Positions 1 through 9,061 of a stretch of 64,000 nt of DNA are shown here, piece by piece. A model generated the notes under the pieces. It saw nothing but the letters and a program-made list of their open reading frames with translations. It did not search any database and had not been told where the DNA came from. The stretch is taken from contig CANLUL010000001.1 of the NCBI GenBank assembly GCA_947494305.1, forward strand, positions 1,715,596-1,779,595, given 5' to 3'. Numbering within the stretch: position 1 is the stretch's first letter; each line of letters begins with the position of its first letter. Source of the stretch: an uncultured Sphingomonadaceae bacterium. GTDB taxonomy: Bacteria; Pseudomonadota; Alphaproteobacteria; Sphingomonadales; Sphingomonadaceae. Both the position numbers and the translations under genes were made by a program.

Positions 1-742
1 ACGCGACCATAGCGAAACCATGTTAAAGGGCTTCGGCGCCGAGATATCTGTGGATACAGATGCGAAAGGCACCCGGACTATTTCGGTGGCCGGTGAAGTA
101 AATCTGCAACCACAAAACATCAAAGTACCGGGGGATCCATCGTCAGCTGCGTTCATGACCGTCGCGGCGTTGCTAGTACAGGGATCAGATATCACCATAG
201 AAAATGTCGGCATCAATCCCACCCGCGCGGGACTTTTTGATGTTCTGCGCCAGATGGGCGGTAAAATTGCGTTCGAGAACGAAAGAACGGTTGGGGGAGA
301 ACCTGTTGCTGACCTGCATGTAACACACAGCGACTTGACCGGTATCGATATTCCTGCAGATATTGCCCCCAGTATGATCGATGAGTTTCCGATCCTCTTT
401 GTTGCAGCGGCGATGGCAAAGGGGACAACAACGACCAATGGACTGCACGAATTGCGCGTTAAAGAGTCAGATCGGCTGAAGCAAATGGCCAAGGGCCTGA
501 AATTGATCGGCGCAGATATAACTGAAAAAGAAGATGGGCTGGTTATTAATGGTAATGCCGGAAAGCTTTTGACCGGCGGCAACAATCGGGCAATTGAAAC
601 GGCGCTGGATCACCGTATTGCGATGAGCTTTGCCATAGCAGGTCTAACAAGCCAGTCTGGTGCAACAATCGATGATATCCAACCTGTGGAAACCAGCTTT
701 CCCGGTTTTACCGAGCTTCTGGAAGGATTGGCTAACTCATGA
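1..742 (+). CDS. aroA: 3-phosphoshikimate 1-carboxyvinyltransferase (EPSP synthase), C-terminal part
   Basis: Transfers enolpyruvate from PEP to shikimate-3-phosphate in the cytoplasmic shikimate pathway. The frame is open from the left edge (residues RDHSETM precede the first internal ATG at 20), so the N-terminal part lies outside the window. About 246 residues are visible. Family signatures include DHSE near the edge, the ELRVKESDR motif about residue 150, the DHRIAM motif, and the VETSFPGF end typical of EPSP synthases. The stop overlaps the start of the next gene by 4 bases (ATGA), and cmk follows, so these three genes are probably cotranscribed. The call is secure; only the start is missing. 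Confidence 0.95.
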   Translation, partial: RDHSETMLKGFGAEISVDTDAKGTRTISVAGEVNLQPQNIKVPGDPSSAAFMTVAALLVQGSDITIENVGINPTRAGLFDVLRQMGGKIAFENERTVGGEPVADLHVTHSDLTGIDIPADIAPSMIDEFPILFVAAAMAKGTTTTNGLHELRVKESDRLKQMAKGLKLIGADITEKEDGLVINGNAGKLLTGGNNRAIETALDHRIAMSFAIAGLTSQSGATIDDIQPVETSFPGFTELLEGLANS

Positions 743-999
743 TCGATGGTCTTTGGGCGAATGTCATCGGCATTTTGGGCAGCATTCTGATTGTTTCGGC
801 TTATGCCTACAATGTTTATGCAAAATCAGTTGATCCATTTGTTTACAACGGAACGAACCTGATAGGGGCGGTATTGCTTACGATATCTTTGCTGATCCAT
901 TTTAATCTCGCATCGTTGCTGCTCGAAATCGTCTGGATCGCAATTGCGCTGGGCGGCCTTTGGAAAGCCCATCAAAACAAGGGAGCAGAACCATCGTGA
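739..999 (+). CDS. small membrane protein, CBU_0592-like
   Basis: An 86-residue protein with three hydrophobic segments (about residues 7-25, 37-55 and 58-78) and short polar linkers. It resembles the small CBU_0592-type integral membrane proteins that often sit beside core genes in proteobacteria; their function is unknown. The start ATG overlaps the aroA stop by 4 bases, and its stop TGA overlaps the GTG start of cmk, so it is translationally coupled on both sides. Its conserved position suggests a housekeeping role, but nothing in the sequence identifies one. Confidence 0.8.
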   Translation: MIDGLWANVIGILGSILIVSAYAYNVYAKSVDPFVYNGTNLIGAVLLTISLLIHFNLASLLLEIVWIAIALGGLWKAHQNKGAEPS

Positions 1000-1640
1000 T
1001 CATTGCCGTCGATGGACCAACAGCTTCAGGGAAAGGAACGATTTCCAAACGATTAGCAGCCCATTTTGATCTGCCCTTTCTCGATACCGGGATGCTTTAT
1101 CGCGCAGTCGGATGGACGGTAAAACAGCAAGGTGGAAATCCTGATGACGAAAATGATGCGGTGAAAGGCTGCGTATTCGATGATGGCTTGCTAGATGATG
1201 CCGCACTGCGCAGTGAAGGTATAGGTAGCTATGCCAGCAAGGTTTCTGTGCATCCCTCGGTTCGAACCGCGCTCGACAAGCGTCAACGTGATTTTGCAAA
1301 TCAAGCAAAGGGAGCCGTTCTCGATGGACGAGATATCGGGACAGTGATCGCACCTAATGCTGACGCAAAACTTTTCGTCATCGCTTCGCCAGAAGCGCGC
1401 GCCGTTCGCCGATTTGAGGAAATGATATCCCGCGGCGAGGACGTCAATTTTGACGATGTTCTTGCTGACATTCTGAAACGCGATGATCGCGATCAAAACC
1501 GGGCTACGGCCCCGCTCAAACCCGCCGAAGATGCGGACTTGCTAGATACAACGGAACTCACTATAGACGCTGCCGTTCAACAGGCAATTGCTCTGGTGAA
1601 TGCGAAACTAAGCCGCCGGCGCGACAAAGATCCGGCATAG
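996..1640 (+). CDS. cmk: cytidylate kinase
   Basis: Phosphorylates CMP and dCMP to the diphosphates in pyrimidine nucleotide salvage. The protein opens with a beta strand and the P-loop GPTASGKGT at residues 7-15, followed by the LDTGMLYRAV CMP-binding segment, DGRDIGT in the middle, and the RDxxDxxR lid motif (RDDRDQNR). With the GTG start at 996 it has 214 residues, usual for the family. That start is preferred over the upstream TTG at 960 because GGGAGCAG lies about 8 bases before it and the protein then begins exactly at the family N-terminus. It overlaps the preceding stop. Confidence 0.93.
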   Translation: MIIAVDGPTASGKGTISKRLAAHFDLPFLDTGMLYRAVGWTVKQQGGNPDDENDAVKGCVFDDGLLDDAALRSEGIGSYASKVSVHPSVRTALDKRQRDFANQAKGAVLDGRDIGTVIAPNADAKLFVIASPEARAVRRFEEMISRGEDVNFDDVLADILKRDDRDQNRATAPLKPAEDADLLDTTELTIDAAVQQAIALVNAKLSRRRDKDPA

Positions 1641-1662
1641 CAAACAAAAGATGCGCAAGACG

Positions 1663-1681
1663 GAGCGGTGACGAACCGCTC
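1663..1681 (+). promoter_or_regulatory. hairpin in the cmk-rpsA leader
   Basis: GAGCGGT and ACCGCTC form a perfect 7-bp stem with a 5-base loop, 22 bases after cmk and about 165 bases before rpsA. The following DNA is T-rich but has no clean T run right after the stem, so it is either a weak terminator for the aroA-cmk group or part of the rpsA leader. S1 represses its own translation in enterobacteria; whether this leader does so is inference. Confidence 0.4.
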
Positions 1682-1847
1682 TGGCTTTGGCGTAGCTTTT
1701 GCTTTTTCTATTTAGCATCGCATTTCCCATTTATGGCAGTTTTCTGAAGGATACGGCGGTCACATGCGGTGGCCATCGTAATTTTGGTCCAAGACCAGCG
1801 GAACCAACCGCTTGGCCCGAAAAATAGACTATCAAGGATAAACACAT

Positions 1848-3551
1848 ATGGCCTCAGAGGCATTTCCAAGCCGCGACGATTTCGCGGCAATGTTAAACGA
1901 ATCATTAGGTGGCGAAGACCAAGGCTTTGAAGGCCGCGTCGTCAAAGGCACCGTAACCGGCATCGAAAATGACATGGCTGTCATCGATGTAGGACTGAAA
2001 TCAGAAGGCCGTGTGGCATTGCGTGAATTCGCATCGCCCGGTCAAAAAGCCGAAATCAACGTTGGTGATGAAGTCGAAGTTTACGTTGACCGCATCGAGA
2101 ATGTGAACGGTGAAGCCATGCTATCCCGCGATCGCGCACGCCGCGAAGCCAGCTGGGACAAGCTTGAAAAAGAACATGACGAAGGCAACCGCGTTGACGG
2201 TGTTATCTTCGGACGCGTCAAAGGCGGCTTCACTGTCGATCTTGACGGCGCCGTAGCCTTCCTGCCCGGAAGTCAGGTTGATGTCCGCCCCGTGCGCGAC
2301 GTAACCCCGCTGATGGATATTTCACAGCCGTTTCAAATTCTCAAAATGGACCGCAAGCGGGGCAACATCGTTGTCTCTCGTCGTGCGATCCTCGAAGAAA
2401 CCCGCGCAGAACAGCGTAGTGGTCTGATTGAATCGCTGGCTGAAGGTCAGGTTACCGAAGGAGTTGTCAAAAACATCACTGATTACGGTGCCTTCGTTGA
2501 CCTTGGCGGTATCGATGGCTTGCTCCACGTTACCGATCTTTCCTACAAGCGCGTCAATCATCCAAATGAGATGATCGAAATCGGTGAAACGCTGAAAGTC
2601 CAGATCATCAAGATCAATAAAGACACGCAGCGTATCTCGCTTGGCATGAAACAGCTGGAAAGCGATCCATGGGATGCGGCTTCTGAGAAATATGCTGTTG
2701 GCACGAAATTGTCGGGCGCGGTTACCAACATCACCGAATATGGTGCTTTTGTTGAACTGGAAGCTGGCATCGAAGGTCTTGTCCATGTTTCTGAAATGAG
2801 CTGGACGAAGAAAAACGTTCACCCGGGCAAGATCGTTTCCACTTCTCAGGAAGTCGATGTGATCGTCCTGGAAGTTGATACCGAAAAACGCCGTATCTCG
2901 CTTGGCCTCAAACAGGCTCAATCCAATCCTTGGACCGACTTTGCTGACACACATCCTGTCGGCGCTACGGTTGAAGGCGAAGTCAAGAATGCGACCGAAT
3001 TTGGTCTGTTCATTGGCCTTGAAGGCGACGTCGACGGTATGGTTCACATGTCCGATATCGCATGGGGTATTTCCGGCGAAGACGCTCTGAACCTGCACCA
3101 TAAAGGTGAAGAAGTGAAAGCGGTCGTTCTCGATATTGATGTTGAGAAAGAGCGTATCTCTCTTGGTATGAAGCAGCTTGAGAAAGGTGCTCCTGCTATG
3201 GGTGGTGCGGATACTGGCGGCATGAAGAAAGGTTCGGTTGCTACCGTTACCGTTCTGGAAGTGCGCGATGGCGGCCTTGAAGTGCAAGTTGGCGACGACG
3301 GTGCAACCGGCTTTATCAAACGCAGTGATCTTGGTCGTGATCGCGACGAGCAACGTCCTGATCGCTTCCAAGTTGGCCAAAAATTCGATGCCATGGTCAC
3401 CGGTTTCGACCGCAGCAAGAAGCCTAACTTCTCGATCAAGGCCCATCAGTTGGCTGAAGAGAAACAGGCTGTCGAACAGTTTGGTTCAACCGATTCTGGT
3501 GCAAGCCTTGGCGATATTCTGGGCGAAGCGCTTAAGAAAAAGGACGATTGA
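1848..3551 (+). CDS. rpsA: 30S ribosomal protein S1
   Basis: Binds mRNA on the small ribosomal subunit and helps initiate translation on structured or weakly SD-containing messages. The 567-residue protein consists of six S1/OB-fold repeats; repeats 3-6 show the typical G(A/V)V-N-T-YGAFV-GIDGL-H-S signature, for example near residues 205-270 and 290-355, each ending in RISLGMKQ or RISLGLKQ. Length matches alphaproteobacterial S1. AAGGA lies about 9 bases before the ATG. A strong terminator follows at 3581-3613, so rpsA is probably transcribed alone or with the upstream genes. Confidence 0.97.
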   Translation: MASEAFPSRDDFAAMLNESLGGEDQGFEGRVVKGTVTGIENDMAVIDVGLKSEGRVALREFASPGQKAEINVGDEVEVYVDRIENVNGEAMLSRDRARREASWDKLEKEHDEGNRVDGVIFGRVKGGFTVDLDGAVAFLPGSQVDVRPVRDVTPLMDISQPFQILKMDRKRGNIVVSRRAILEETRAEQRSGLIESLAEGQVTEGVVKNITDYGAFVDLGGIDGLLHVTDLSYKRVNHPNEMIEIGETLKVQIIKINKDTQRISLGMKQLESDPWDAASEKYAVGTKLSGAVTNITEYGAFVELEAGIEGLVHVSEMSWTKKNVHPGKIVSTSQEVDVIVLEVDTEKRRISLGLKQAQSNPWTDFADTHPVGATVEGEVKNATEFGLFIGLEGDVDGMVHMSDIAWGISGEDALNLHHKGEEVKAVVLDIDVEKERISLGMKQLEKGAPAMGGADTGGMKKGSVATVTVLEVRDGGLEVQVGDDGATGFIKRSDLGRDRDEQRPDRFQVGQKFDAMVTGFDRSKKPNFSIKAHQLAEEKQAVEQFGSTDSGASLGDILGEALKKKDD

Positions 3552-3580
3552 TCCTCTTCAATCGAATCTGATTTTCAACA

Positions 3581-3613
3581 GAAAGCCCGCTACCGAAAGG
3601 TGGCGGGCTTTTT
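3581..3613 (+). terminator. rho-independent terminator of rpsA
   Basis: AAAGCCCGC pairs with GCGGGCTTT, extended inward by ACC/GGT around a GAAA tetraloop, and is followed directly by a T run. It starts 30 bases after the rpsA stop. Confidence 0.9.
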
Positions 3614-3777
3614 GATTCTGGCACTTTATCGACCAAGTGAATTTACAATTCCGCAAACACCATTGAAAACAAAAAGATATTCTGTCATTATTATCAACAA
3701 TGTTAGCTTGTACGGGAATGGGCCGATTCGCTTCCTGTTCCCTTTATTTGGTGGCCCCATTTTGAAAGGCACCCCGA

Positions 3778-4059
3778 ATGATACGTTCTGAACTGCTAGA
3801 AAAGCTTGCGCTTGAAAATCCAGACCTCAAGCCTGAAGAGATCGAAAAAATTGTTGATCTGTTTTTTAATCAGATCACGCAGAAACTTGCTGAAGGTGGC
3901 CGTGTAGAATTGCGCGGTTTCGGAGCTTTTTCTACACGCCAGCGTAAACCACGAACGGGTCGCAATCCGCGTACCGGGGAATCGGTTGAAGTTCCGGCTA
4001 AACGTGTTCCCTATTTCAAACCCGGAAAAGAAATCCGCGAACGCCTGAACGAGGGCTAA
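3778..4059 (+). CDS. ihfB: integration host factor subunit beta
   Basis: Nucleoid protein that, with IHF-alpha, binds and sharply bends DNA. The 93 residues show the HU/IHF fold: the N-terminal helical half (residues 1-45), then [11 protein letters not shown], the DNA-embracing arm with [10 protein letters not shown] (about residues 60-70), and the closing [14 protein letters not shown]. The arm sequence and the RFxxR-type core point to the beta subunit, not HU. Position downstream of rpsA is a conserved proteobacterial neighbourhood. No clear operon partner follows; the next feature is a tRNA. Confidence 0.93.
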   Translation: MIRSELLEKLALENPDLKPEEIEKIVDLFFNQITQKLAEGGRVELRGFGAFSTRQRKPRTGRNPRTGESVEVPAKRVPYFKPGKEIRERLNEG

Positions 4060-4155
4060 TTTAAAAAAAATCTGAATTTTGTTGATGTCTGCACTTGACC
4101 GCAGCCTCTCAATGATGCTTGTCGCAGGGCTCCAACAACAGTTGGATCTACCGGT

Positions 4156-4242
4156 GCGGACGTGGCGAAATGGTAGACGCAGCAGACTTAAAATCTGCTA
4201 TCCGAAATGGGTGTGCGGGTTCGAGTCCCGCCGTCCGCACCA
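4156..4242 (+). tRNA. tRNA-Leu (anticodon TAA)
   Basis: The acceptor stem GCGGACG pairs with CGTCCGC, the discriminator is A and CCA is encoded (4240-4242). The anticodon stem GCAGA/TCTGC encloses the loop CTTAAAA with anticodon TAA at 4189-4191. The T arm GCGGG-TTCGAGT-CCCGC is canonical. A long variable arm brings the length to 87 bases, as expected of a class II leucine tRNA. No integrase or repeated tRNA 3-prime end is visible nearby. Confidence 0.96.
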
Positions 4243-4324
4243 GTTTTCAGGAAGAGAACTTCCTCCAGGGCGACAAGCCACCTGAACCAATGCCGAGAGC
4301 CGTGCTCTTCAAATCGCTCCATTT

Positions 4325-5509
4325 TCAAAGCATCGCCATATCAACAGGCTGCTCCAGTAATATTCTACCGGACAATTCAAAAACGGCAGGCGATGTTGCG
4401 ATGTGCTGTGTAGCAACGTGGGCATCACGAAAACGGCGTTGTAGACTGTTGTTCCTATAAACAGCAGCTCCGCCGCCAAGCGTATAAGCCATCTTACAAA
4501 TCTCGGCCGCTGTTTCAGTGGCATGTGCGCATGCCAATCGTAGATTACCTCGCGATGATGCCGTTAGTCCGCCATCCCCTTTTGCTTCAGACCAGCTGTC
4601 GGCAATTGCGTTTTCCAGATAATGAAAGGCGCCATTAAGCAATGCTGTCGCCTTCGCCATTTCAACCTGTACCGTTGCGCGTTGTGCCATCGACCGTCCG
4701 CCGCCAGGCGTTTTCTTTGTAGTCGCAATCTGCCTGATTTCTTCGAGCGCTGCTTGCGCATTGCCCAGCGCCACCGAACACACGCCCAATGCCAAGAGCC
4801 CAAAGAGAGGAAATTTGTAGAGCGCACCCTGCTCTCTTGGATGGTCTGCAATGAAAGAGACACTGCGCTGCTTTGGGACCTTGATGTTCTTGACTTGAAA
4901 ATCGCCAGATCCGGTTCCTTGCATTCCCGATACATGCCAGGTGTCGACGAATTCAACCTCTTCGACCGGAAAATAGAACATTCGATGATAGGGCGCGCCA
5001 TTCTCAAATTTCTGTATTTCTCCGTCTTTTAAAATCATGGCGCCACCACCAAGCCAACTGCAGTTGGGAGATCCGGACCCCCACTGCCAACGGCCAGACA
5101 GAAGATAATGATCTCCCCTGTCCTCCGCCTTACCCATTGGTGCAAAAACACCACCGGTAATCACATCTTCAGGGTCAAATATTTCCTTTGCATGTTCCTC
5201 ATCCAGATATGCTGCCGCCAGAGACGACGTTACAGCAATCATCGCACACCATCCTGCGCTAGCGTCAGCCTCTGACAGCGTCGAAATTATTTTCAGAAAC
5301 TCGATTGGCTCCAATTCCAAACCACCAAGTGCTGATGGCTTGGACAGATTATATGCTCCGGCCTGTGCCAGTTTGTGGGCAATATCGACGGGCAGATGTC
5401 GGGTGTCTTCAATCTCAGCTGCCCTTTGTGCGATCTCTGGCAAAATAGCCAAGATTTTTTCGCCTGTCTCACCGCCTATGCCTGCAATATCGTATCGCAA
5501 TCCGGACAT
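4325..5509 (-). CDS. acyl-CoA dehydrogenase-like flavoprotein (probable flavin-dependent monooxygenase)
   Basis: A 394-residue acyl-CoA dehydrogenase-fold protein. The N-terminal helical domain, the middle beta domain (GRWQWGSGSPN, about residues 140-150, and DTWHVSGMQGTGS) and the C-terminal helical domain ending in QRRFRDAHVATQH match the type-2 C-terminal domain found in two-component flavin monooxygenases such as HsaA. In place of the catalytic glutamate of true dehydrogenases there is no obvious base, which favours a monooxygenase or a divergent function. The start at 5509 is chosen because AGGAGA lies 5 bases upstream; a longer frame reaches 5566. No reductase partner is adjacent, so the substrate is unknown. 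Confidence 0.75.
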   Translation of the reverse strand: MSGLRYDIAGIGGETGEKILAILPEIAQRAAEIEDTRHLPVDIAHKLAQAGAYNLSKPSALGGLELEPIEFLKIISTLSEADASAGWCAMIAVTSSLAAAYLDEEHAKEIFDPEDVITGGVFAPMGKAEDRGDHYLLSGRWQWGSGSPNCSWLGGGAMILKDGEIQKFENGAPYHRMFYFPVEEVEFVDTWHVSGMQGTGSGDFQVKNIKVPKQRSVSFIADHPREQGALYKFPLFGLLALGVCSVALGNAQAALEEIRQIATTKKTPGGGRSMAQRATVQVEMAKATALLNGAFHYLENAIADSWSEAKGDGGLTASSRGNLRLACAHATETAAEICKMAYTLGGGAAVYRNNSLQRRFRDAHVATQHIATSPAVFELSGRILLEQPVDMAML

Positions 5510-5580
5510 ATGTTTCTCCTTTTTATGTAGCATAAGACTTCCTCTTGGTCGTTCCAGCAAAAACATCTATTGATCCGACA

Positions 5581-7122
5581 ATGCGATTCACTGCTCTCCT
5601 CGCGCTATTGGTTATTCTGACAAGTTGTGCGGATGGGGTGAGTACCGACTTGGCACCAAAGCCAGATCAGATTGTGCGTTTGTCGGATTCAGAAATCAAA
5701 GGATTAGACCCACAGAAAATTTCCGACCTGTCTTCTCTGCGGGTCGCAGCCGACCAATTCGAAGGACTAACACGTCACAATGCTAAGGGAGAGATAGAAC
5801 CGGGATTAGCCAAAGAATGGGCGGTTTCCTCCGACGGACTACAGTGGACATTTGTCCTTCGAAAAAATCTGCAATTCTCAGATGGCACTCCGATTTCTGC
5901 GCAACTTTTCCCCAATCTTTTCGATCGCTTGCGAAATGCAGAAACGGCATCTCCAACACAGGCCCTGTTTGAGAATATTGGGTCTATAAAAGCGCATAAC
6001 GAGCAAGTCATTGTCTCACTTAATAGTCCAACACCGCAATTGCCGGACTTGTTGGCACATCCCGCGTTGGCTGCGATTCCAATGCATCGCATAACGCAAG
6101 CTGGCGATGATTGGGTCGATGATCGACCAATGGTAACCAGCGGTGCCTATCAGTTGGAGCGCTGGTTTTTGAATGACCATGCAAAGCTGACACACAATCC
6201 CAACTGGCACGATGGCGCGAGGCTTACCAAGAATATTATCTGGAAACCGATGGATGACAGCCTTTCTGGCATGCGCCTTTTCCTTGCTGGTGATGCTGAT
6301 GTTACGGCCGACTACCCTCCCAGCCGGCATAAATGGTTGAAGAAGAATCATGCTGAAAAAATCCAAAACGTACCTTATTTGGGCAGTTACTATTTTGCTT
6401 TTAACACACGCGAGCCTCCTTTTGATGACGCTCGGGTTCGGCGCGCTTTGTCCATGGCAGTTGAAAGAGAATGGATCGCAGACAAAGTGATTGGGGTTGG
6501 CAACGTCCCCGCATGGGGATTGCTGCCGCCCGGTCTAGTCTCCGATATCAGCTACCAGCCGGAATGGTCAAAATGGCCACGTGATCGACGTCTAAAAACG
6601 GCACGGGCGCTTTTGGCGGATGCGGGTTACAGCAAAGCCAATCCTTTGCGTTTTGAGATCCGATTTAACAGTTCTGCTGAGCATCGCAGGGTCTCCGTTG
6701 CGATGGCGGCGATGTGGAGGGCGTTGGGAGTCGAGGCAAGCCTCTTTAACAGCGAAGCGGCGCTTCATTTCGCAGCTCTTCGTCAGCATGATTTCGTTCT
6801 GGCGCGATCTGGATGGATTGCCGATTTGCCGACACCGGAAAATTTCCTATTGGTTCACCAACAAGCAAATGGAGCGGGAAATTACTCGGGATATAATAAT
6901 CTAGAGTATAATGCCATTTTGGCCCGCGCGATAGCGGAACCGAATTTTGAAAAGCGCAAACAGCTTATGAGTAAAGCAGAAAAAATACTGATCGACGATA
7001 TGCCGATCCTGCCACTCTATTTTTATGTAACCCGTGCTTTGGTCTCCGAACGGATTGCTGGCTGGGAAAATAATATTTCCAATGTGCACCCAAGCCGAAC
7101 TCTGCGTATAAAGACAAAATGA
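5581..7122 (+). CDS. ABC transporter substrate-binding lipoprotein, family 5
   Basis: A 513-residue extracytoplasmic solute-binding protein of the peptide/nickel/opine family 5. Residues 1-16 form a lipoprotein signal ending in the lipobox LTSC; the ATG at 5581 puts this signal at the N-terminus, whereas an upstream in-frame start would add an unlikely extension. Family features are the FEGLTRHNAKGEIEPGLAKEW segment split across residues about 60-80, WTFVLRKNLQFSDGTP about 95-110, and a long C-terminal lobe. The next gene is a second family-5 protein starting inside its stop codon. No permease or ATPase gene is present nearby. Confidence 0.85.
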   Translation: MRFTALLALLVILTSCADGVSTDLAPKPDQIVRLSDSEIKGLDPQKISDLSSLRVAADQFEGLTRHNAKGEIEPGLAKEWAVSSDGLQWTFVLRKNLQFSDGTPISAQLFPNLFDRLRNAETASPTQALFENIGSIKAHNEQVIVSLNSPTPQLPDLLAHPALAAIPMHRITQAGDDWVDDRPMVTSGAYQLERWFLNDHAKLTHNPNWHDGARLTKNIIWKPMDDSLSGMRLFLAGDADVTADYPPSRHKWLKKNHAEKIQNVPYLGSYYFAFNTREPPFDDARVRRALSMAVEREWIADKVIGVGNVPAWGLLPPGLVSDISYQPEWSKWPRDRRLKTARALLADAGYSKANPLRFEIRFNSSAEHRRVSVAMAAMWRALGVEASLFNSEAALHFAALRQHDFVLARSGWIADLPTPENFLLVHQQANGAGNYSGYNNLEYNAILARAIAEPNFEKRKQLMSKAEKILIDDMPILPLYFYVTRALVSERIAGWENNISNVHPSRTLRIKTK

Positions 7123-8603
7123 AGTTACCGATACTCTTGCCAATTCGAAAGTTCGCTCTTGCACTTTGCGTTTCAGCGGGGCTGACTGCATGTAGCTTTT
7201 CCGGCGATGAAGACCATATTCGCACCGTCGTTATCGATGATGACGAAGTCCGCATAAACCCGGTTGGGACAAGGTTAAACCACAGTTCTTCAACAATGCG
7301 CATGGCTATAGCGCGAGGTTTGGTTGGATTTGATGAATCTGGACGGGTGGTCCCTGCTCTTGCAGCCCGCTGGATCATTACGGATGATGGGCTAAGTTAT
7401 ATTTTTCGTTTGGGAGAAGCCAGGTGGGACGATGGCCGACAAGTTACATCAGAACGCATAGCGAGGCTTTTGACCGAACGTTTTGCGGAGCTAAAAAACA
7501 GCCGTCTGCGGAATGATCTGCAAGTCATTGATGAAGTGATTTCAATGACTGGTCGGGTAATTGAGATAAGACTGAATGCTCCTAGTCCCAATTTTCTTCA
7601 ACTGTTGGCGCAACCAGAATTTGGCCTCTTCCGTGCCGGTCATGGTGCTGGGCCAATGCGATTGATAGATGAAGAAAGAGGGATGAAGCTGGGGGTGTTT
7701 GAAGAACCATCCGGAGGAGATGATGAAGCAGAAGAAGATAATCGCTGGGTTTTGTTGAATCGAGAATCAGCCGCACAAGCAATTGCTCGATTTGACGCAG
7801 GGTTTGTCGACGTTATTTTGAACGGTCGTTTCTATCACCTGCCACTTATCGATCAATCGAGTATCGATTCCAACAACTTGCAGTTGGATCCAATTGCCGG
7901 TCTCTTCGGACTACGCTTCGTTTCTGCGGATGGTTTTTGGACGGTTCCCGAAAACCGTGAAATCCTCTCTATGGCGATAGACAGGCCAGCTCTACTGACA
8001 TCTTTCCCCAGCGTAACGGCATGGAAGATTCGGCAGAAAATCGTGCCAGAAGCCCTCGATGTAGAGGGGATTAATGCCCGGCCAGATTGGTCGAGCATGA
8101 CGATTGAAGGTCGCCGAGAATTCGCACGCAATCATGTTCAAAGCTGGAAGGCGACGGAAGGTGACATTAAGCCCTTAATCATTGGCCTGCCCGACGCTCC
8201 TGGCGCTGACATATTGTTTCTCCGCGTGCAGTCCGATCTAAAACGCGTGGGATTGGATGCGCAACGTGTTGGAATGAATGATGAAGCAGATGTGAAACTG
8301 ATTGATGAGGTCGCCCCTTATGACAGCGCGCGTTGGTTTCTCTCTCGTCTAACCTGCGAACAAACAGCAATTTGCCTCAACGATGCCGATACCAAACTGG
8401 CGGATGCAGACGCTGCGACCAATCTGGATATCAAGGCTCAATTGTATGCCGAGGTTGAGCAGCAATTGGTGGATCACTACAACTATATCCCGCTGGGTGT
8501 TCCTGTTCGATGGTCTTTGGCCAGGCCTGGACAACGGGGCTTCTCCGTCAATCCACGCGGCTGGCACCCATTGAATCCATTGGTAGGCATTCCCATATCG
8601 TAA
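7119..8603 (+). CDS. second family-5 substrate-binding lipoprotein, divergent
   Basis: A 494-residue relative of its upstream neighbour, with a signal peptide ending in the lipobox LTAC at about residue 25. The N-terminal half keeps family-5 features (ARGLVGFDESGRVVPALAARW, in pieces, and FRLGEARWDDGR), but the rest is much more divergent and carries an acidic insert around residues 195-210 (GGDDEAEEDN). ATGA overlap with the preceding gene implies coupling. The pair could be subunits with different specificity or could have lost transport function; no transporter core is visible within the window. Confidence 0.78.
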   Translation: MKLPILLPIRKFALALCVSAGLTACSFSGDEDHIRTVVIDDDEVRINPVGTRLNHSSSTMRMAIARGLVGFDESGRVVPALAARWIITDDGLSYIFRLGEARWDDGRQVTSERIARLLTERFAELKNSRLRNDLQVIDEVISMTGRVIEIRLNAPSPNFLQLLAQPEFGLFRAGHGAGPMRLIDEERGMKLGVFEEPSGGDDEAEEDNRWVLLNRESAAQAIARFDAGFVDVILNGRFYHLPLIDQSSIDSNNLQLDPIAGLFGLRFVSADGFWTVPENREILSMAIDRPALLTSFPSVTAWKIRQKIVPEALDVEGINARPDWSSMTIEGRREFARNHVQSWKATEGDIKPLIIGLPDAPGADILFLRVQSDLKRVGLDAQRVGMNDEADVKLIDEVAPYDSARWFLSRLTCEQTAICLNDADTKLADADAATNLDIKAQLYAEVEQQLVDHYNYIPLGVPVRWSLARPGQRGFSVNPRGWHPLNPLVGIPIS

Positions 8604-8638
8604 CTGTGTTGGTAGCGTAAAACAGGGAGGACCATGGT

Positions 8639-9061
8639 TTGGCCGTTTCCGAAGAGCAGTTAAAACGTTTGGCTGAGCAATTGCCGGATGTCAGCCGAGA
8701 TCCACAATCGGTTCGAAATCGTGTGGAAGCGATGGAAAAAGTGCTGGAGCGCGCTTTTGTTATTCCGGGCATCAATCGGCCGATCGGTTTGGATTCTCTA
8801 GTCGGACTAATTCCAGTAGTCGGCGATATAGTCACTGCGATCATGGGTGCCTATATTGTCTGGGAAGCCCGCAATCTAGGCATGTCCAAATGGCAGTTGT
8901 CTCGTATGGCAGCCAATGTCGGTATTGATACCGCGCTCGGCGCGATCCCTTTGGCCGGCGATGTCTTTGATTTTCTATGGCGCTCGAACAGCCGGAACTT
9001 GAAGATCGTACGCAAGCATTTGGACAAACATCATCCTGGCACACGGACGTTGGAGGGCTAA
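8639..9061 (+). CDS. DUF4112 domain protein
   Basis: A 140-residue small membrane-associated protein of the DUF4112 family. The core GLDSLVGLIPVVGDIVTA (residues about 45-62) and its second copy, GIDTALGAIPLAGDVFDF (about 92-110), are the paired hydrophobic hairpins typical of the family; function is unknown. The start is a TTG at 8639, 8 bases after GGGAGG; the ATG at 8634 is in another frame that stops after nine codons. It lies 35 bases after the second binding protein and is likely in the same transcript. Its stop overlaps that of the convergent RNase gene. Confidence 0.8.
   Translation: MAVSEEQLKRLAEQLPDVSRDPQSVRNRVEAMEKVLERAFVIPGINRPIGLDSLVGLIPVVGDIVTAIMGAYIVWEARNLGMSKWQLSRMAANVGIDTALGAIPLAGDVFDFLWRSNSRNLKIVRKHLDKHHPGTRTLEG

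Noticed and set aside
2322..3446. Long minus-strand open frame inside rpsA
   Set aside because: It is antisense to the S1 repeats; the protein has no family features and the plus-strand gene is certain.
3690..3706. IHF-like site TATCAA before ihfB
   Set aside because: The spacing to the TTR part is off by one base from the consensus, so the match is not significant.
4156..4242. tRNA-Leu as an integration site of a mobile island
   Set aside because: No integrase, no repeated tRNA 3-prime segment and no change in gene character follow it.
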